A stretch of 64,000 nucleotides of DNA. Origin: Mailhella sp. Lineage in GTDB: Bacteria; Desulfobacterota; Desulfovibrionia; Desulfovibrionales; Desulfovibrionaceae. The translations under genes and the position numbers were made by a program. Shown in pieces: positions 25,273-33,586 of the stretch. Position 1 is the first letter of the stretch, and every line of letters starts with the position of its first letter. The notes beneath the pieces are model-generated. The model was not told the origin of the DNA. It was given only the letters and a program-made list of their open reading frames with translations, and did not search any database. The stretch covers positions 1 through 64,000 of the forward strand of contig JAFQTU010000050.1 in the NCBI GenBank assembly GCA_017408905.1. Direction: 5' to 3'.

Positions 25273-26130
25273 ATGAAAAAATGGTTTGCTTCTTTTCTTA
25301 TTGCGCTGTGCTGCGTATTCGCCTGTAAGGCAATGACGTTTGCGGCCTTTACAGGCAGAGAGGCAATCAATGTTCTTAAGGCCGAAGCAGAAAATGGAGA
25401 TGCCGATGCTCAGTTTCTGCTTGGCAATAGCTATGCCGAGGGCATACATGGCCTTGAAAAAAATTTTTCGCAGGCGTTCGACTGGTATGAAAAGGCTGCC
25501 TTGCAGGGAAATGCTGCTGCGCAAAATGGTTTAGGAGAGCTGTATTATAAAGGGTATGGTGTTAAACAAAATTATTCAAAAGCAAAGCATTGGTTTGAAA
25601 AAGCCGCCAATCAGGGCGATGTAGAAGCATGGTGTAACTTGGGTGCTATGTATTATAAAGGACACCATGTTCAACAGAATTACCGTAAAGCTAGAGAATT
25701 GTTTAAAAAAGCAGAATTACAAGGCTGTGTAAGAGCTAAGACTTTTTTAGGCAATATTTACTATAAAGGACATGGAGTTAGCAGGGATTACCGTAAGGCC
25801 TTTGGATGGTGGAAAAAGGCGGCTGAGCAGGGAGATGCAAAAGCTAAGTGTAATTTAGGCACAATGTATGCCAATGGACATGGCGTCAGTCAAGATTACT
25901 ATAAGGCGTTTAAATGGATTGAAACTTCAGCGCAACAGGGTTTTATAGAAGCACAGTTTGTTGTTAGTGTTATGTATCTTAAAGGTGAAGGAGTCAGTCA
26001 GAATAACTATAAGGCTTTTGAATGGTGCGAGAAGGCGGCAGAAAAAGGGCATATTGAGGCTCAGGAATTGCTGGGGGGGGCTGTACGAGAAAGGTCAAGG
26101 GGTACGTCAGGATTATCGCAAGGCTCATGA
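25273..26130 (+). CDS. secreted Sel1-repeat protein, truncated by a frameshift at a G8 tract
   Basis: 285 residues as sequenced. MKKWFASFLIALCCVFACKAMTFA is a plausible export signal. Then come six Sel1-like helical repeats of 36 residues (pattern A..LG..Y..G.GV.QNY.KA..W..KAA) and part of a seventh, before the frame is lost in GGGGGGGG at 26073-26080, yielding an unrelated tail RERSRGTSGLSQGS. Removing one G joins it to the next entry to give 490 residues with 12 repeats. The GC content is visibly lower and codons AAA, GAA, TAT commoner than in the neighbours, suggesting acquisition. Sel1 proteins often act as protein-interaction scaffolds; no specific role can be given. GGAGG precedes the ATG. 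Confidence 0.75.
   Translation: MKKWFASFLIALCCVFACKAMTFAAFTGREAINVLKAEAENGDADAQFLLGNSYAEGIHGLEKNFSQAFDWYEKAALQGNAAAQNGLGELYYKGYGVKQNYSKAKHWFEKAANQGDVEAWCNLGAMYYKGHHVQQNYRKARELFKKAELQGCVRAKTFLGNIYYKGHGVSRDYRKAFGWWKKAAEQGDAKAKCNLGTMYANGHGVSQDYYKAFKWIETSAQQGFIEAQFVVSVMYLKGEGVSQNNYKAFEWCEKAAEKGHIEAQELLGGAVRERSRGTSGLSQGS
26073..26080 (+). repeat. poly-G tract (G8) at the frame break
   Basis: Eight consecutive G inside an otherwise AT-leaning gene, exactly where the Sel1 frame is lost. Seven G would restore the repeat pattern on both sides. Such tracts mutate by strand slippage. Confidence 0.9.
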
Positions 26131-26746
26131 ATGGTATGAAAAGGCAGCTAAGGAAGACTCTGCAAGGGCTCAGTTTTCTTTGGGAATAATATATGCTAGT
26201 GGCCGAGGAGTACGGCAGGATTACCAAAAGGCGCGTGAATGGTGGGAAAAATCAGCACAACAATGTTACGCAGACGCACAGTCTGCTTTAGGTCAACTGT
26301 ATCTGCTTGGCACCGGTGTTTGCCAAGATTACCAAAAGGCACGTGAATGGCTTGAAAAAGCTGCCCGGCAGGACAATGCTCCTGCGCAAGCACTTTTGGG
26401 CGTTATGTATCTCAAAGGAGAAGGCTACGGTAAAGATTCAAAGAAGGCGTTCGAATGGATTGAAAAAGCAGCACTGCAGGGACATCCGTATTCGCAAGGT
26501 GTCTTGGGCTCGATGTATCTTTCAGGTCAGGGGGTTAGCAAAGATTACCGTAAAGCCTTTGAATGGTGCGAAAAAGCAGCACAAAATGGCCTTCCCATCG
26601 GCCAGTTTGGGTTAGGCATGATATATGAACTGGGTCTTGGAGTCCGTAAAAATATTTCTGAAGCCAAAGAATGGTATGGCAAGGCCTGTGACAACGGCGA
26701 CCAGAAAGGATGTGACGCTTACGCTCGCCTTAACAGTGGTCGTTGA
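26081..26746 (+). pseudogene. out-of-frame C-terminal part of the Sel1-repeat protein
   Basis: This stretch continues the Sel1 pattern in the +1 frame: LYEKGQGVRQDYRKAHEWYEKAA completes repeat seven, then five more repeats and the end GDQKGCDAYARLNSGR. It has no start codon or ribosome site of its own in the repeat frame; the open frame reaching back to 25958 is out of register with the repeats. It would be expressed only if the G8 tract loses one base or the polymerase or ribosome slips. A sequencing or assembly error is the simplest alternative. Confidence 0.75.
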
Positions 26747-26766
26747 CTCCTTATAAATTTCTATGC

Positions 26767-26820
26767 AACGAGCCTCCGCCCGAATAAAGGGTGGAGGCTC
26801 GTTGTTTTCATCTTTTTTCT
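26767..26820 (+). terminator. terminator of the Sel1 locus
   Basis: AACGAGCCTCC (from 26767) pairs with GGAGGCTCGTT (ending 26803), followed by GTTTT and a T6 run. The convergent methyltransferase gene ends at its 3-prime edge. Confidence 0.85.
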
Positions 26821-28079
26821 TATCTTTCCGACCAGATGAGCCGTTTGTTCTTCACGTTCAGCCTGCCCAGCGGCAGGCCGTTCCAGCGGAGCAGGGCCGT
26901 GCGCGAACCAGCGGGCACGGAGTCCGGCGCGGTGAGGCTCTGCCCGGCAAGCAGGCCTTCGATGACGCGCAGGCCTTCCGGGCCTTCAAGGTCAATATGC
27001 GCGCCCGGGCCTTCGAGGCGGATGCGGGGAGAAAGGCGGATATCGCCGTTCTTGCCGGTCTTGCCCATGTACAGGCCCTGCCAGTGCAGGGAATCGGGGA
27101 GCATGGCCAGCGCCTGCACCGGGAGCGCGTGGAGCGAGCCGCCGAACATGCCTATTTCGGCGTGGACGCGGCGCGGGTCTATGCCCTGTTCGCGGAGCTG
27201 GGCATCGCTCACCACCTCGGCCTGCACCGGGTCGTCGGTATAGGGAACAGGCTCTTCGGCCTTGCCGGGCTTGCGCAGGCGCGCCACGAAGAAGCCCTGC
27301 GTGTCGCCCATCTTGGGGTTCAAGCACCAGACGCCTTCACAGCCCTGCGGAGCCTGAAGGTCGAAATCCGGCAAGTCGCCCAGCGGTTCGAGGATGAGCC
27401 CCAGCTCCTCGCGGGCGAAGAGCACCTGCTTCTCGTTCTCCTCCACGTCCGTGGTGCAGGTGGAATAGACCACCACGCCGCCCGGGCGCAGGAGGCGGTT
27501 CGCCTCGCGCAGGAGCTCCTTCTGCAAACGGATGAGCGGGCCGACCTTGTCGTCCTTCCAGATATCCATGACCTTGGGGTTCTTCTCCACCGTGCCCCAG
27601 CCGGAGCAGGGCGGGTCGAGCTGTATCCAGTCCCACGACTCATCGGGCAGGGGGAGCTTCTCTCCGCTCTGACAGCAGGTGACGACCTGAGAAAGGCCCA
27701 TGACGTGCATATTGCGGCGCAAATTGGCAAGGCGCACCGGCGAGGGCTCGTTGCCCAGCACCATGCCCTTCGGGCCGACGAGCCATGCGAGCTGACTGGT
27801 CTTTGAGCCGGGGCTGGAGCACATATCGAGCACACTGGCCCCCTTGGGCGGGTTCAGCGCGATGGGCGGCAGCATGGAGGCCCTGTCCTGTATGTAGATG
27901 AGGCCAAAGGAAGCCGCCAGCGAAGAGCCCAAAGCCTTGGGGCCGCTGATAAGGCGGCGGGCCGGGGCAAAGAAGGGGTCTTCCTCGAAGACAAAGCCTT
28001 GAAGGCGGAGCATCTCTTCGGCGGCAGGTATCTCTTCGGAAGAACAGGAGAATCGGAAAGAGCGGCGCGGAGTGGTCAT
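26820..28079 (-). CDS. RsmF-like RNA (cytosine-C5) methyltransferase, NOL1/NOP2/Sun family
   Basis: A 419-residue SAM-dependent enzyme that methylates C5 of cytosine in rRNA or tRNA. SAM motif I is LDMCSSPGSKTSQLA (84-98). Motif IV DPPCSGWG has the release Cys158, and motif VI YSTCTT has the nucleophile Cys208, both in the normal family order. The C-terminal half (from about 290) looks like the RNA-binding extension of RsmF/YebU. I prefer ATG 28079 over a GTG nine bases upstream. It is divergent from the FG-GAP gene. RsmB is less likely because no NusB-like domain is present. Confidence 0.85.
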   Translation of the reverse strand: MTTPRRSFRFSCSSEEIPAAEEMLRLQGFVFEEDPFFAPARRLISGPKALGSSLAASFGLIYIQDRASMLPPIALNPPKGASVLDMCSSPGSKTSQLAWLVGPKGMVLGNEPSPVRLANLRRNMHVMGLSQVVTCCQSGEKLPLPDESWDWIQLDPPCSGWGTVEKNPKVMDIWKDDKVGPLIRLQKELLREANRLLRPGGVVVYSTCTTDVEENEKQVLFAREELGLILEPLGDLPDFDLQAPQGCEGVWCLNPKMGDTQGFFVARLRKPGKAEEPVPYTDDPVQAEVVSDAQLREQGIDPRRVHAEIGMFGGSLHALPVQALAMLPDSLHWQGLYMGKTGKNGDIRLSPRIRLEGPGAHIDLEGPEGLRVIEGLLAGQSLTAPDSVPAGSRTALLRWNGLPLGRLNVKNKRLIWSER

Positions 28080-28139
28080 AATCACCAAGAATAGTTTTAG
28101 AATGAGCGTTCTGTTACAAAAAAGTGCGGCCCGTTGCAG

Positions 28140-28168
28140 TTGCCGTTTGGGGCGAGAAAGTGTAGAGT
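28140..28168 (+). promoter_or_regulatory. probable sigma-70 promoter of the FG-GAP gene
   Basis: TTGCCG at 28140-28145, 17 bases, TAGAGT at 28163-28168, 28 bases before the ATG at 28196. Confidence 0.45.
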
Positions 28169-28195
28169 GGCTGGAAATTCTCGAAGGAGTTTTCT

Positions 28196-29851
28196 ATGTC
28201 CAGACGTTTTCTGCCCGCTCTTTGGGCATTTACCCTGCTGTTCCTGCTGATGCAAGCCCCTGCGATGGCGGCATCCTATGTGGTTGCCCCCTTCAAGGTG
28301 AGCGGGCCTCAGGGCTATTCTTATCTTGGACAGGCCGTTCCGTCTATGCTGACTTCGCGCCTTTTCCAGCAGGGAACGTTCGAACCTGCCGCACGTCAGG
28401 ATGCCGCCCTCAAGGAAAAAGCTCCTTCCAGCAAGGACGCCGCCGCTTCCATGGCCAAGAAATACGCCGCCGACTACATCGTGTGGGGCAGCATCACGGT
28501 GATGGGCGACCAGGCAAGCCTTGACGTAAGCGCCCTTTCCCCCAACGGCAAGGTGTGGAAGAAGGCCGCCACCAGCCCCGTGAACGCCCTTATCAGCGGC
28601 CTGCAGAACGTGGCCGACAGCGTGAACATCGAAGTGTTCGGCCGTACCGACGTGGCCCCCGCCGCTGCAGCAGGCGGCCCCGCCTCCCCCAACAGCGCCT
28701 TCATGATGAACGAAACGCACGGCAACGTGAGCACCAGCGGAACCTACCTGAACTCCTCCCTGCGCTATCAGGGCGAAGAAAGCGCCGCCAGCCAGCTCCG
28801 CAGCCAGATGCTCAAGTACGAATGCTTCGGCTCCGAAATCGCAGATATCGACGGCGACGGCAAGAACGAAGTGCTCATGCTCGCCAAGCGTAAGCTCTAT
28901 GCGTACACGTGGAACGGCGAAAAGCGCCTGACCCAGATCGCCGAATATGACCTGCCCGCCGTCATGACCCCTGTCCTCGTGCGCTTCTTCAAGGAAGCCG
29001 ACGGCAAGCGCTATATCATCCTTACCGGCAGTGACGAAAACGACCGTACGGCCTTCTCCGAAGTGCTCACCTTCTCCAACGGCAAGTTCCATACTGCCGT
29101 GAAGTTCATTGACCGCTATCTGAACGTCGTCAACCTGCCGCCCCACTTCAAGCCTGTCCTCATCGGCCAGGACCCCGACCGCAGCAAGACCGTGGGCGGC
29201 AAGGTCTATGAAATGCAGATCGTGGACGGCAGGCTCGTCCGCCGCGGCAACATTGCGAACCTGCCGAAGAACGCCACTGTGTTCAACTTCGCCTGGATCC
29301 CCGCCGCCAACGGCAAGGGCGGCGACCATGTCGTGACCGTGACCGAGACGGAAAATCTGGCCACCTTCAACACTAAGGGCCAGCCCCTTGCCGTCTCTCA
29401 GGACGTGTACTGCGCAGGCACGACCTATATCCTTGGCGACCGCGGCATCGGCGGCCTTTCCGCCCATGAAGACGACGAGATCATGAGCTATGTGCCCATT
29501 CGTCTGGTCGTGGTCGACCTCGACCGCGACGGCCGCTATGAAGTGCTTGCCGTCAAGCCTGTCACTACCGCTGGCAAGCTCTTCACCAACTACCGCACCT
29601 ATCCTCAGGGCGAAGTCCATGCCCTCATCTGGGACGGCATGGCCCTTGACCTTCTGTGGAAGACGCGCCGCATCAAGGGAACCGTGTGCGACGTGACTGT
29701 TGCCGACGTCGATAACAATGGCCGCCTCGACCTCGTGGTTACGGTGAACTCCTTCGGCGGCATCATGAACGGCACGAACACCCGTTGCGCCCTCTTCATC
29801 TATCCTCTGGACACGACGAAGGTTTCCGCAAAGCCCAACTATCAGGAATAA
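28196..29851 (+). CDS. exported FG-GAP/VCBS-repeat beta-propeller protein
   Basis: 551 residues. The signal peptide MSRRFLPALWAFTLLFLLMQAPAMA is cleaved before ASYVV. Residues 27-150 (VVAPFKVSGPQGYSYLGQAVPSM, then DYIVWGSITVMGDQASLDVS) form an alpha/beta domain resembling the N-terminal domains of TolB, LpoB or CsgG-like periplasmic proteins; that likeness is my inference. After a low-complexity linker there are FG-GAP-like blades with calcium-binding loops DIDGDGKNEVLML, DLDRDGRYEVLAV and DVDNNGRLDLVVT. AAGGAG lies 9 bases before the ATG. It is followed at 35 bases by a DUF1844 gene. Function unknown; an envelope or surface structural role is plausible. Confidence 0.75.
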   Translation: MSRRFLPALWAFTLLFLLMQAPAMAASYVVAPFKVSGPQGYSYLGQAVPSMLTSRLFQQGTFEPAARQDAALKEKAPSSKDAAASMAKKYAADYIVWGSITVMGDQASLDVSALSPNGKVWKKAATSPVNALISGLQNVADSVNIEVFGRTDVAPAAAAGGPASPNSAFMMNETHGNVSTSGTYLNSSLRYQGEESAASQLRSQMLKYECFGSEIADIDGDGKNEVLMLAKRKLYAYTWNGEKRLTQIAEYDLPAVMTPVLVRFFKEADGKRYIILTGSDENDRTAFSEVLTFSNGKFHTAVKFIDRYLNVVNLPPHFKPVLIGQDPDRSKTVGGKVYEMQIVDGRLVRRGNIANLPKNATVFNFAWIPAANGKGGDHVVTVTETENLATFNTKGQPLAVSQDVYCAGTTYILGDRGIGGLSAHEDDEIMSYVPIRLVVVDLDRDGRYEVLAVKPVTTAGKLFTNYRTYPQGEVHALIWDGMALDLLWKTRRIKGTVCDVTVADVDNNGRLDLVVTVNSFGGIMNGTNTRCALFIYPLDTTKVSAKPNYQE

Positions 29852-29886
29852 TTCACGCATTGCATAGGCGACCGCAGGAGGTGGCT

Positions 29887-30156
29887 ATGTCGGAAAAGAA
29901 GGAACAGGCTCCGCTGCCGGAAGTAACGTTCTCCACGTTCGTCCTGTCGCTGGCTTCTTCGGCTCTGGTGCATCTGGGCGAAGTGCCCAACCCCGAAACG
30001 GGAAGTACCAGCCGCAACGAGGACTTGGCGCGCAACGCCATCGACCTGCTCACCATGCTGGACGACAAGACCCGTAACGGCCTCACCCCTGACGAAAGCA
30101 AGCTTATGCGTGATGTGCTTTACGAACTGCGCATGAAGTTCGTGGCCCATTCGTAA
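29887..30156 (+). CDS. DUF1844 family protein
   Basis: An 89-residue soluble protein matching the DUF1844 family common in Deltaproteobacteria and related phyla. FSTFVLSLASSALVHLGEVPNP followed by ARNAIDLLTMLDDKTRNGLTPDESKLM is the diagnostic core, and the C-terminal helix LYELRMKFVA is also typical. GGAGG is 6-7 bases before the ATG. It probably shares a transcript with the FG-GAP gene and is closed by a hairpin before argC. No function is known. Confidence 0.85.
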   Translation: MSEKKEQAPLPEVTFSTFVLSLASSALVHLGEVPNPETGSTSRNEDLARNAIDLLTMLDDKTRNGLTPDESKLMRDVLYELRMKFVAHS

Positions 30157-30177
30157 ACTGATCTGATATCACTCAGC

Positions 30178-30204
30178 AGGCCGGAGGAGACTCCGGCCTT
30201 TCTT
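30178..30204 (+). terminator. terminator between the DUF1844 gene and argC
   Basis: AGGCCGGAG/CTCCGGCCT with a GAGA tetraloop (30178-30199), followed by TTCTT. It ends 14 bases before the argC ATG, so argC must start inside or after it, or be read through. Confidence 0.7.
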
Positions 30205-30217
30205 ACATGGAGTCAAC

Positions 30218-31264
30218 ATGATTCGTGCTGGACTTGTCGGCGTGACCGGCTATACCGGGATGGAACTCTCCCGCATCCTTGCTTCCCATCCTTCCATGCG
30301 CCTTGTGGCGGCCACGTCCCGTCAGGACGCCGGCAAGCGCCTGGACAGCATCTATCCCTTCCTTCAGGGCCTTCCCGGGGCCGATGTGGTGCTCATCGAA
30401 CCCGATGCCGCCGAACTGGCCCGCCAGTGCGACGTGGTCTTCCTTGCCGTTCCCCACGGCGTGGCTATGGAGACCGGCGCCGAGCTTTACGACGCCGGTG
30501 TGAAGGTGGTCGATCTTTCCGCCGACTTCCGCCTGCGCGACGCCGACGTGTATGAAGCTTGGTACAAGGAACACACCCGTAAGGACTACCTGCCCAAGGC
30601 CGTCTATGGCCTGCCGGAACTCTACGCCGACGAGGTTCGTGAGGCCCGCCTTGTAGCCAATCCCGGCTGTTACCCCACGGCGTCCATCCTCGGCCTCTAT
30701 GCGGCGCTGAAGAACGGCATCATCCAGCCCGACGACATCGTTATCGACGCCAAGTCCGGCACGACCGGCGCTGGCCGCAAGGCCGCCGTCAGCTCGCTGT
30801 ACTGCGAAGTTGCCGACACCTTCCGCCCCTACAATATCGCTGGCAAGCACCGCCATACCCCCGAAATCGAACAGGAATGCACGGTGGCCGCAGGCGCTCC
30901 CGTGACGGTTTCCTTCAATCCTCACCTTCTGCCCATCAGCCGCGGCATCCTTGCCACCATCTACACCAGGCTGACCAGCCCCCTTTCTCAGGCCGAAGTG
31001 CAGGCCATGTACGAGGACTTCTGGAAGGATAAGCCGTGGGTGCGCGTGCTTCCCGCCGGACGCCTGCCCGAGACCCGCAACGTGCGCGGCACGCTGTTCT
31101 GCGACATCGCCGTCAGCGTGGATCAGCGCACCGGCCGCCTCATCATCACCTCGGCTATCGACAATCTCTGCCGCGGCGCGTCCGGTCAGGCCGTGGCCAA
31201 CGCCAACCTCATGTTCGGCCTGCCTGTAGAGACCGGCCTGAACTTCGCCCCCCTCGTTCCGTAA
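30218..31264 (+). CDS. argC: N-acetyl-gamma-glutamyl-phosphate reductase
   Basis: A 348-residue NADPH-dependent enzyme for the third step of arginine synthesis (N-acetylglutamyl phosphate to the semialdehyde). The nucleotide fold begins RAGLVGVTGYTGMELSRIL. The catalytic cysteine is in VANPGCYPTASIL, near residue 150. SGTTGAGRKA, GKHRHTPEIEQE (with the active-site His) and the C-terminal DNLCRGASGQAVANANLMFGL are all standard. TGGAG precedes the ATG. No other arg genes are adjacent. Confidence 0.96.
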   Translation: MIRAGLVGVTGYTGMELSRILASHPSMRLVAATSRQDAGKRLDSIYPFLQGLPGADVVLIEPDAAELARQCDVVFLAVPHGVAMETGAELYDAGVKVVDLSADFRLRDADVYEAWYKEHTRKDYLPKAVYGLPELYADEVREARLVANPGCYPTASILGLYAALKNGIIQPDDIVIDAKSGTTGAGRKAAVSSLYCEVADTFRPYNIAGKHRHTPEIEQECTVAAGAPVTVSFNPHLLPISRGILATIYTRLTSPLSQAEVQAMYEDFWKDKPWVRVLPAGRLPETRNVRGTLFCDIAVSVDQRTGRLIITSAIDNLCRGASGQAVANANLMFGLPVETGLNFAPLVP

Positions 31265-31302
31265 GAGAACACGGCAAGCTCGCCTGAAAAACGCTGAAAG
31301 AA

Positions 31303-31346
31303 AAGCCCCGCTGGCTTCGGAAAAATTCCGGCCTGCGGGGCTTCTG
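31303..31346. terminator. bidirectional terminator, argC / fba
   Basis: AAGCCCCGC (31303-31311) pairs with GCGGGGCTT (31335-31343), with an inner CGGAA/TTCCG pairing. A-run on the left and T on the right serve both convergent genes. Confidence 0.75.
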
Positions 31347-31363
31347 TTATGCTTGCGCGATGC

Positions 31364-32287
31364 TTAGATCTTGTTGGAAGAGCCGAGCACGTTGCGGATC
31401 TTGCGCTGGACCATGTCCTTCACGGCCTGACGGGCAGGCTTCAGGTAGGAGCGGGGGTCGAAGGCTTCGGGGTTCTCGGCCATGTACTTGCGGATGTTGG
31501 CGGTCATGGCAAGGCGGATGTCGGAGTCGATGTTGATCTTGCACACGCCGGACTTGGCGGCCTGACGGAGCAGGTCTTCGGTCACACCCTTGGCGTCGCC
31601 GAGCTTGGCGCCGTACTGGTTGGCCATAGCCACGAATTCCTGAGGCACGCTGGAAGCGCCGTGCAGGACGAGGGGATAGCCGGGCATCATGTTGGAGATC
31701 TTGTCGAGGCGTTCGAAGTCGAGCTTGGCTTCACCCTTGAACTTGTAGGCGCCGTGGCTGGTGCCGATGGCGATGGCGAGGGAGTCGCAGCCGGAGCGTT
31801 CCACGAATTCCACGGCCTGATCGGGATCGGTGTAGATGCTGCTTTCGGAAACGACGTGTTCTTCCACACCGGCGAGGCGGCCGAGTTCGGCTTCGACCCA
31901 CACGCCGCGGTCATGGGCGTATTCCACGACCTTCTTGGTGATGGCGATGTTTTCTTCGAAAGGCAGGTGAGAGCCGTCGATCATAACGGAGGTGAAGCCG
32001 CCGTCGATGCAGGCCTTGCAGAGTTCGAAGTCGGGGCCGTGGTCAAGATGCACGCAGACGGGGATATCGGCATCTTCAAGGGCGGCTTCCACGAGCTTCA
32101 TGATGTAGTTCTGACCGGCGTACTTGCGAGCACCGGCGGAAACCTGAAGGATCAGGGGAGAGCGCTCTTCGGCGCCGGCTTCCATGATGCCCTGGATGAT
32201 TTCCATGTTGTTCACGTTGAAAGCGCCGATGGCATAGCCTTCCTTGTAGGCGCGGTCGAACATCTCTTTAGGAGTAGTAATAGGCAT
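31364..32287 (-). CDS. fba: class II fructose-bisphosphate aldolase
   Basis: A 307-residue zinc-dependent aldolase that interconverts fructose 1,6-bisphosphate with glyceraldehyde 3-phosphate and dihydroxyacetone phosphate. Zinc and catalytic motifs are VHLDHGPDFELCKACIDGGFTSVMIDGS, VEAELGRLAGVEE, AIAIGTSHGAYKF and LVLHGASSVP, followed by VCKINIDSDIRLAMT for the phosphate site. Typical length for the short class II type. The start at 32287 gives MPITTPKEMFDRAY. It stands alone between converging terminators and a divergent promoter region. Confidence 0.95.
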   Translation of the reverse strand: MPITTPKEMFDRAYKEGYAIGAFNVNNMEIIQGIMEAGAEERSPLILQVSAGARKYAGQNYIMKLVEAALEDADIPVCVHLDHGPDFELCKACIDGGFTSVMIDGSHLPFEENIAITKKVVEYAHDRGVWVEAELGRLAGVEEHVVSESSIYTDPDQAVEFVERSGCDSLAIAIGTSHGAYKFKGEAKLDFERLDKISNMMPGYPLVLHGASSVPQEFVAMANQYGAKLGDAKGVTEDLLRQAAKSGVCKINIDSDIRLAMTANIRKYMAENPEAFDPRSYLKPARQAVKDMVQRKIRNVLGSSNKI

Positions 32288-32551
32288 ATCGTCCCTCCGG
32301 GGAGCGGCTCATGAGAGGCGTGACAGGAGATAGCCTCTCTTTATCTTTTGTTTCTTTTTAGCCGCACTGGTAAATTTTCGCAAGCGATTGAACCGCAGGG
32401 AATTTTCCTTTTTCAGGGGCCGGAGGATTTTTTCGGCAGGCCTCTCCCCTTCCGGGGGCATCCGCACTTTGACTTCTGGCGCTATTTAATCGACAAAGGA
32501 AGAATCTTCCCTGCCATTGAAGGGGGAGTTTCAGAAGAAATCGAGGTAGCT

Positions 32552-33586
32552 ATGCCCGAACATCAGAGTATAAGCGCCATGACGGCTGGCGACGAAATAC
32601 GTTCCGTCTATCTCATCAATCAGGCTTCGCTTCAGCAGTCGCGCAACGGGCCGTACTGGCGGCTGGAATTCAAGGATGCCAGCGGCGTGCTGGAAGCGAA
32701 GATATGGAGCCCCCTCAGCCTTTCCTTCCCGGCTCTCCTTCCCGGGCAGATGGCGGAAGTTTCGGGGCGCACTTCGGTCTATCGGGATCAGCTCCAGCTC
32801 ACGGTGGAAGCCATGCGCGTACTGGACGAGGAAGAAGCCGCCCTTCTTCCCATGGAGAACTATCTGCCTTCCAGCGAACGCCCTGCCGCCGATATGCTGG
32901 CCGACATCGAAGCCCTCTGCGACGAGGTCTTCACCCATAAGCCGTGGAAGAAGTTCGTGCGCTCCGTGTTCAGCGACAAGCGCCTGCGCCCCCTGCTCCT
33001 GCGCGCACCGGCGGCCAAATCCATGCACCATGCCTATGCGGGCGGCCTGCTCGAGCACCTGCTTTCCGTGGCCGGGCTCTGTATGCGCATGGCCGACCAT
33101 TACCCCGATATGGACAGGCAGGCCCTGCTGGCAGGCGCGCTCCTGCACGACATAGGCAAGCTGGACGAACTGAGCGGGCCGCTGGCTACGGATTATACCG
33201 ACGAGGGGCGCTTCCTCGGGCATATCGCGCAGGGCCTCATCATGCTGGAGCCTTTCCTGCAGAAATCCGGCCTTGAGCCGGAGCTGGCCATGCACTTCAA
33301 GCATCTGGTGGCCAGCCATCACGGCGAACGCGAATTCGGGGCCATAGCCGTCCCGGCTTCACCCGAAGCGTTTGCCCTGCACTTTGCCGACAATATGGAC
33401 GCCAAGGTGAACCAGTGCCGCAACGTGGTTCCGGCTCAGGAAGAAGGCGTGGCGTGGAGCCCCTACCAGAGCCTGCTGGGCCGCCACCTCTGCCGCCCTG
33501 CCCGCACGCCTGCCCCGGCGGAAGCGCCAGAGGAAAAACGCAGAAAGAAAATAGAAAAGGACGAGAGACAATGTTCCTTACTATAG
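32552..33586 (+). CDS. OB-fold / HD-domain phosphohydrolase, YhaM-like 3'-5' exoribonuclease family
   Basis: 344 residues. An OB-type nucleic-acid-binding domain occupies residues 15-90 (VYLINQASLQQSRNGPYWRLEFKDASG). An HD domain follows: HHAYAGGLLEHLLSVAGLC (His160, His169), then LLHDIGKLDEL with His199-Asp200, and a later Asp in LHFADNMDAK. This is the architecture of YhaM/CbfA exonucleases. A charged Lys-rich C-terminus follows. ATG 32552 has CGAGGT in front; the open frame upstream to 32348 has no start with a ribosome site. The last 16 bases overlap tmk, so the two are coupled. Confidence 0.8.
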   Translation: MPEHQSISAMTAGDEIRSVYLINQASLQQSRNGPYWRLEFKDASGVLEAKIWSPLSLSFPALLPGQMAEVSGRTSVYRDQLQLTVEAMRVLDEEEAALLPMENYLPSSERPAADMLADIEALCDEVFTHKPWKKFVRSVFSDKRLRPLLLRAPAAKSMHHAYAGGLLEHLLSVAGLCMRMADHYPDMDRQALLAGALLHDIGKLDELSGPLATDYTDEGRFLGHIAQGLIMLEPFLQKSGLEPELAMHFKHLVASHHGEREFGAIAVPASPEAFALHFADNMDAKVNQCRNVVPAQEEGVAWSPYQSLLGRHLCRPARTPAPAEAPEEKRRKKIEKDERQCSLL

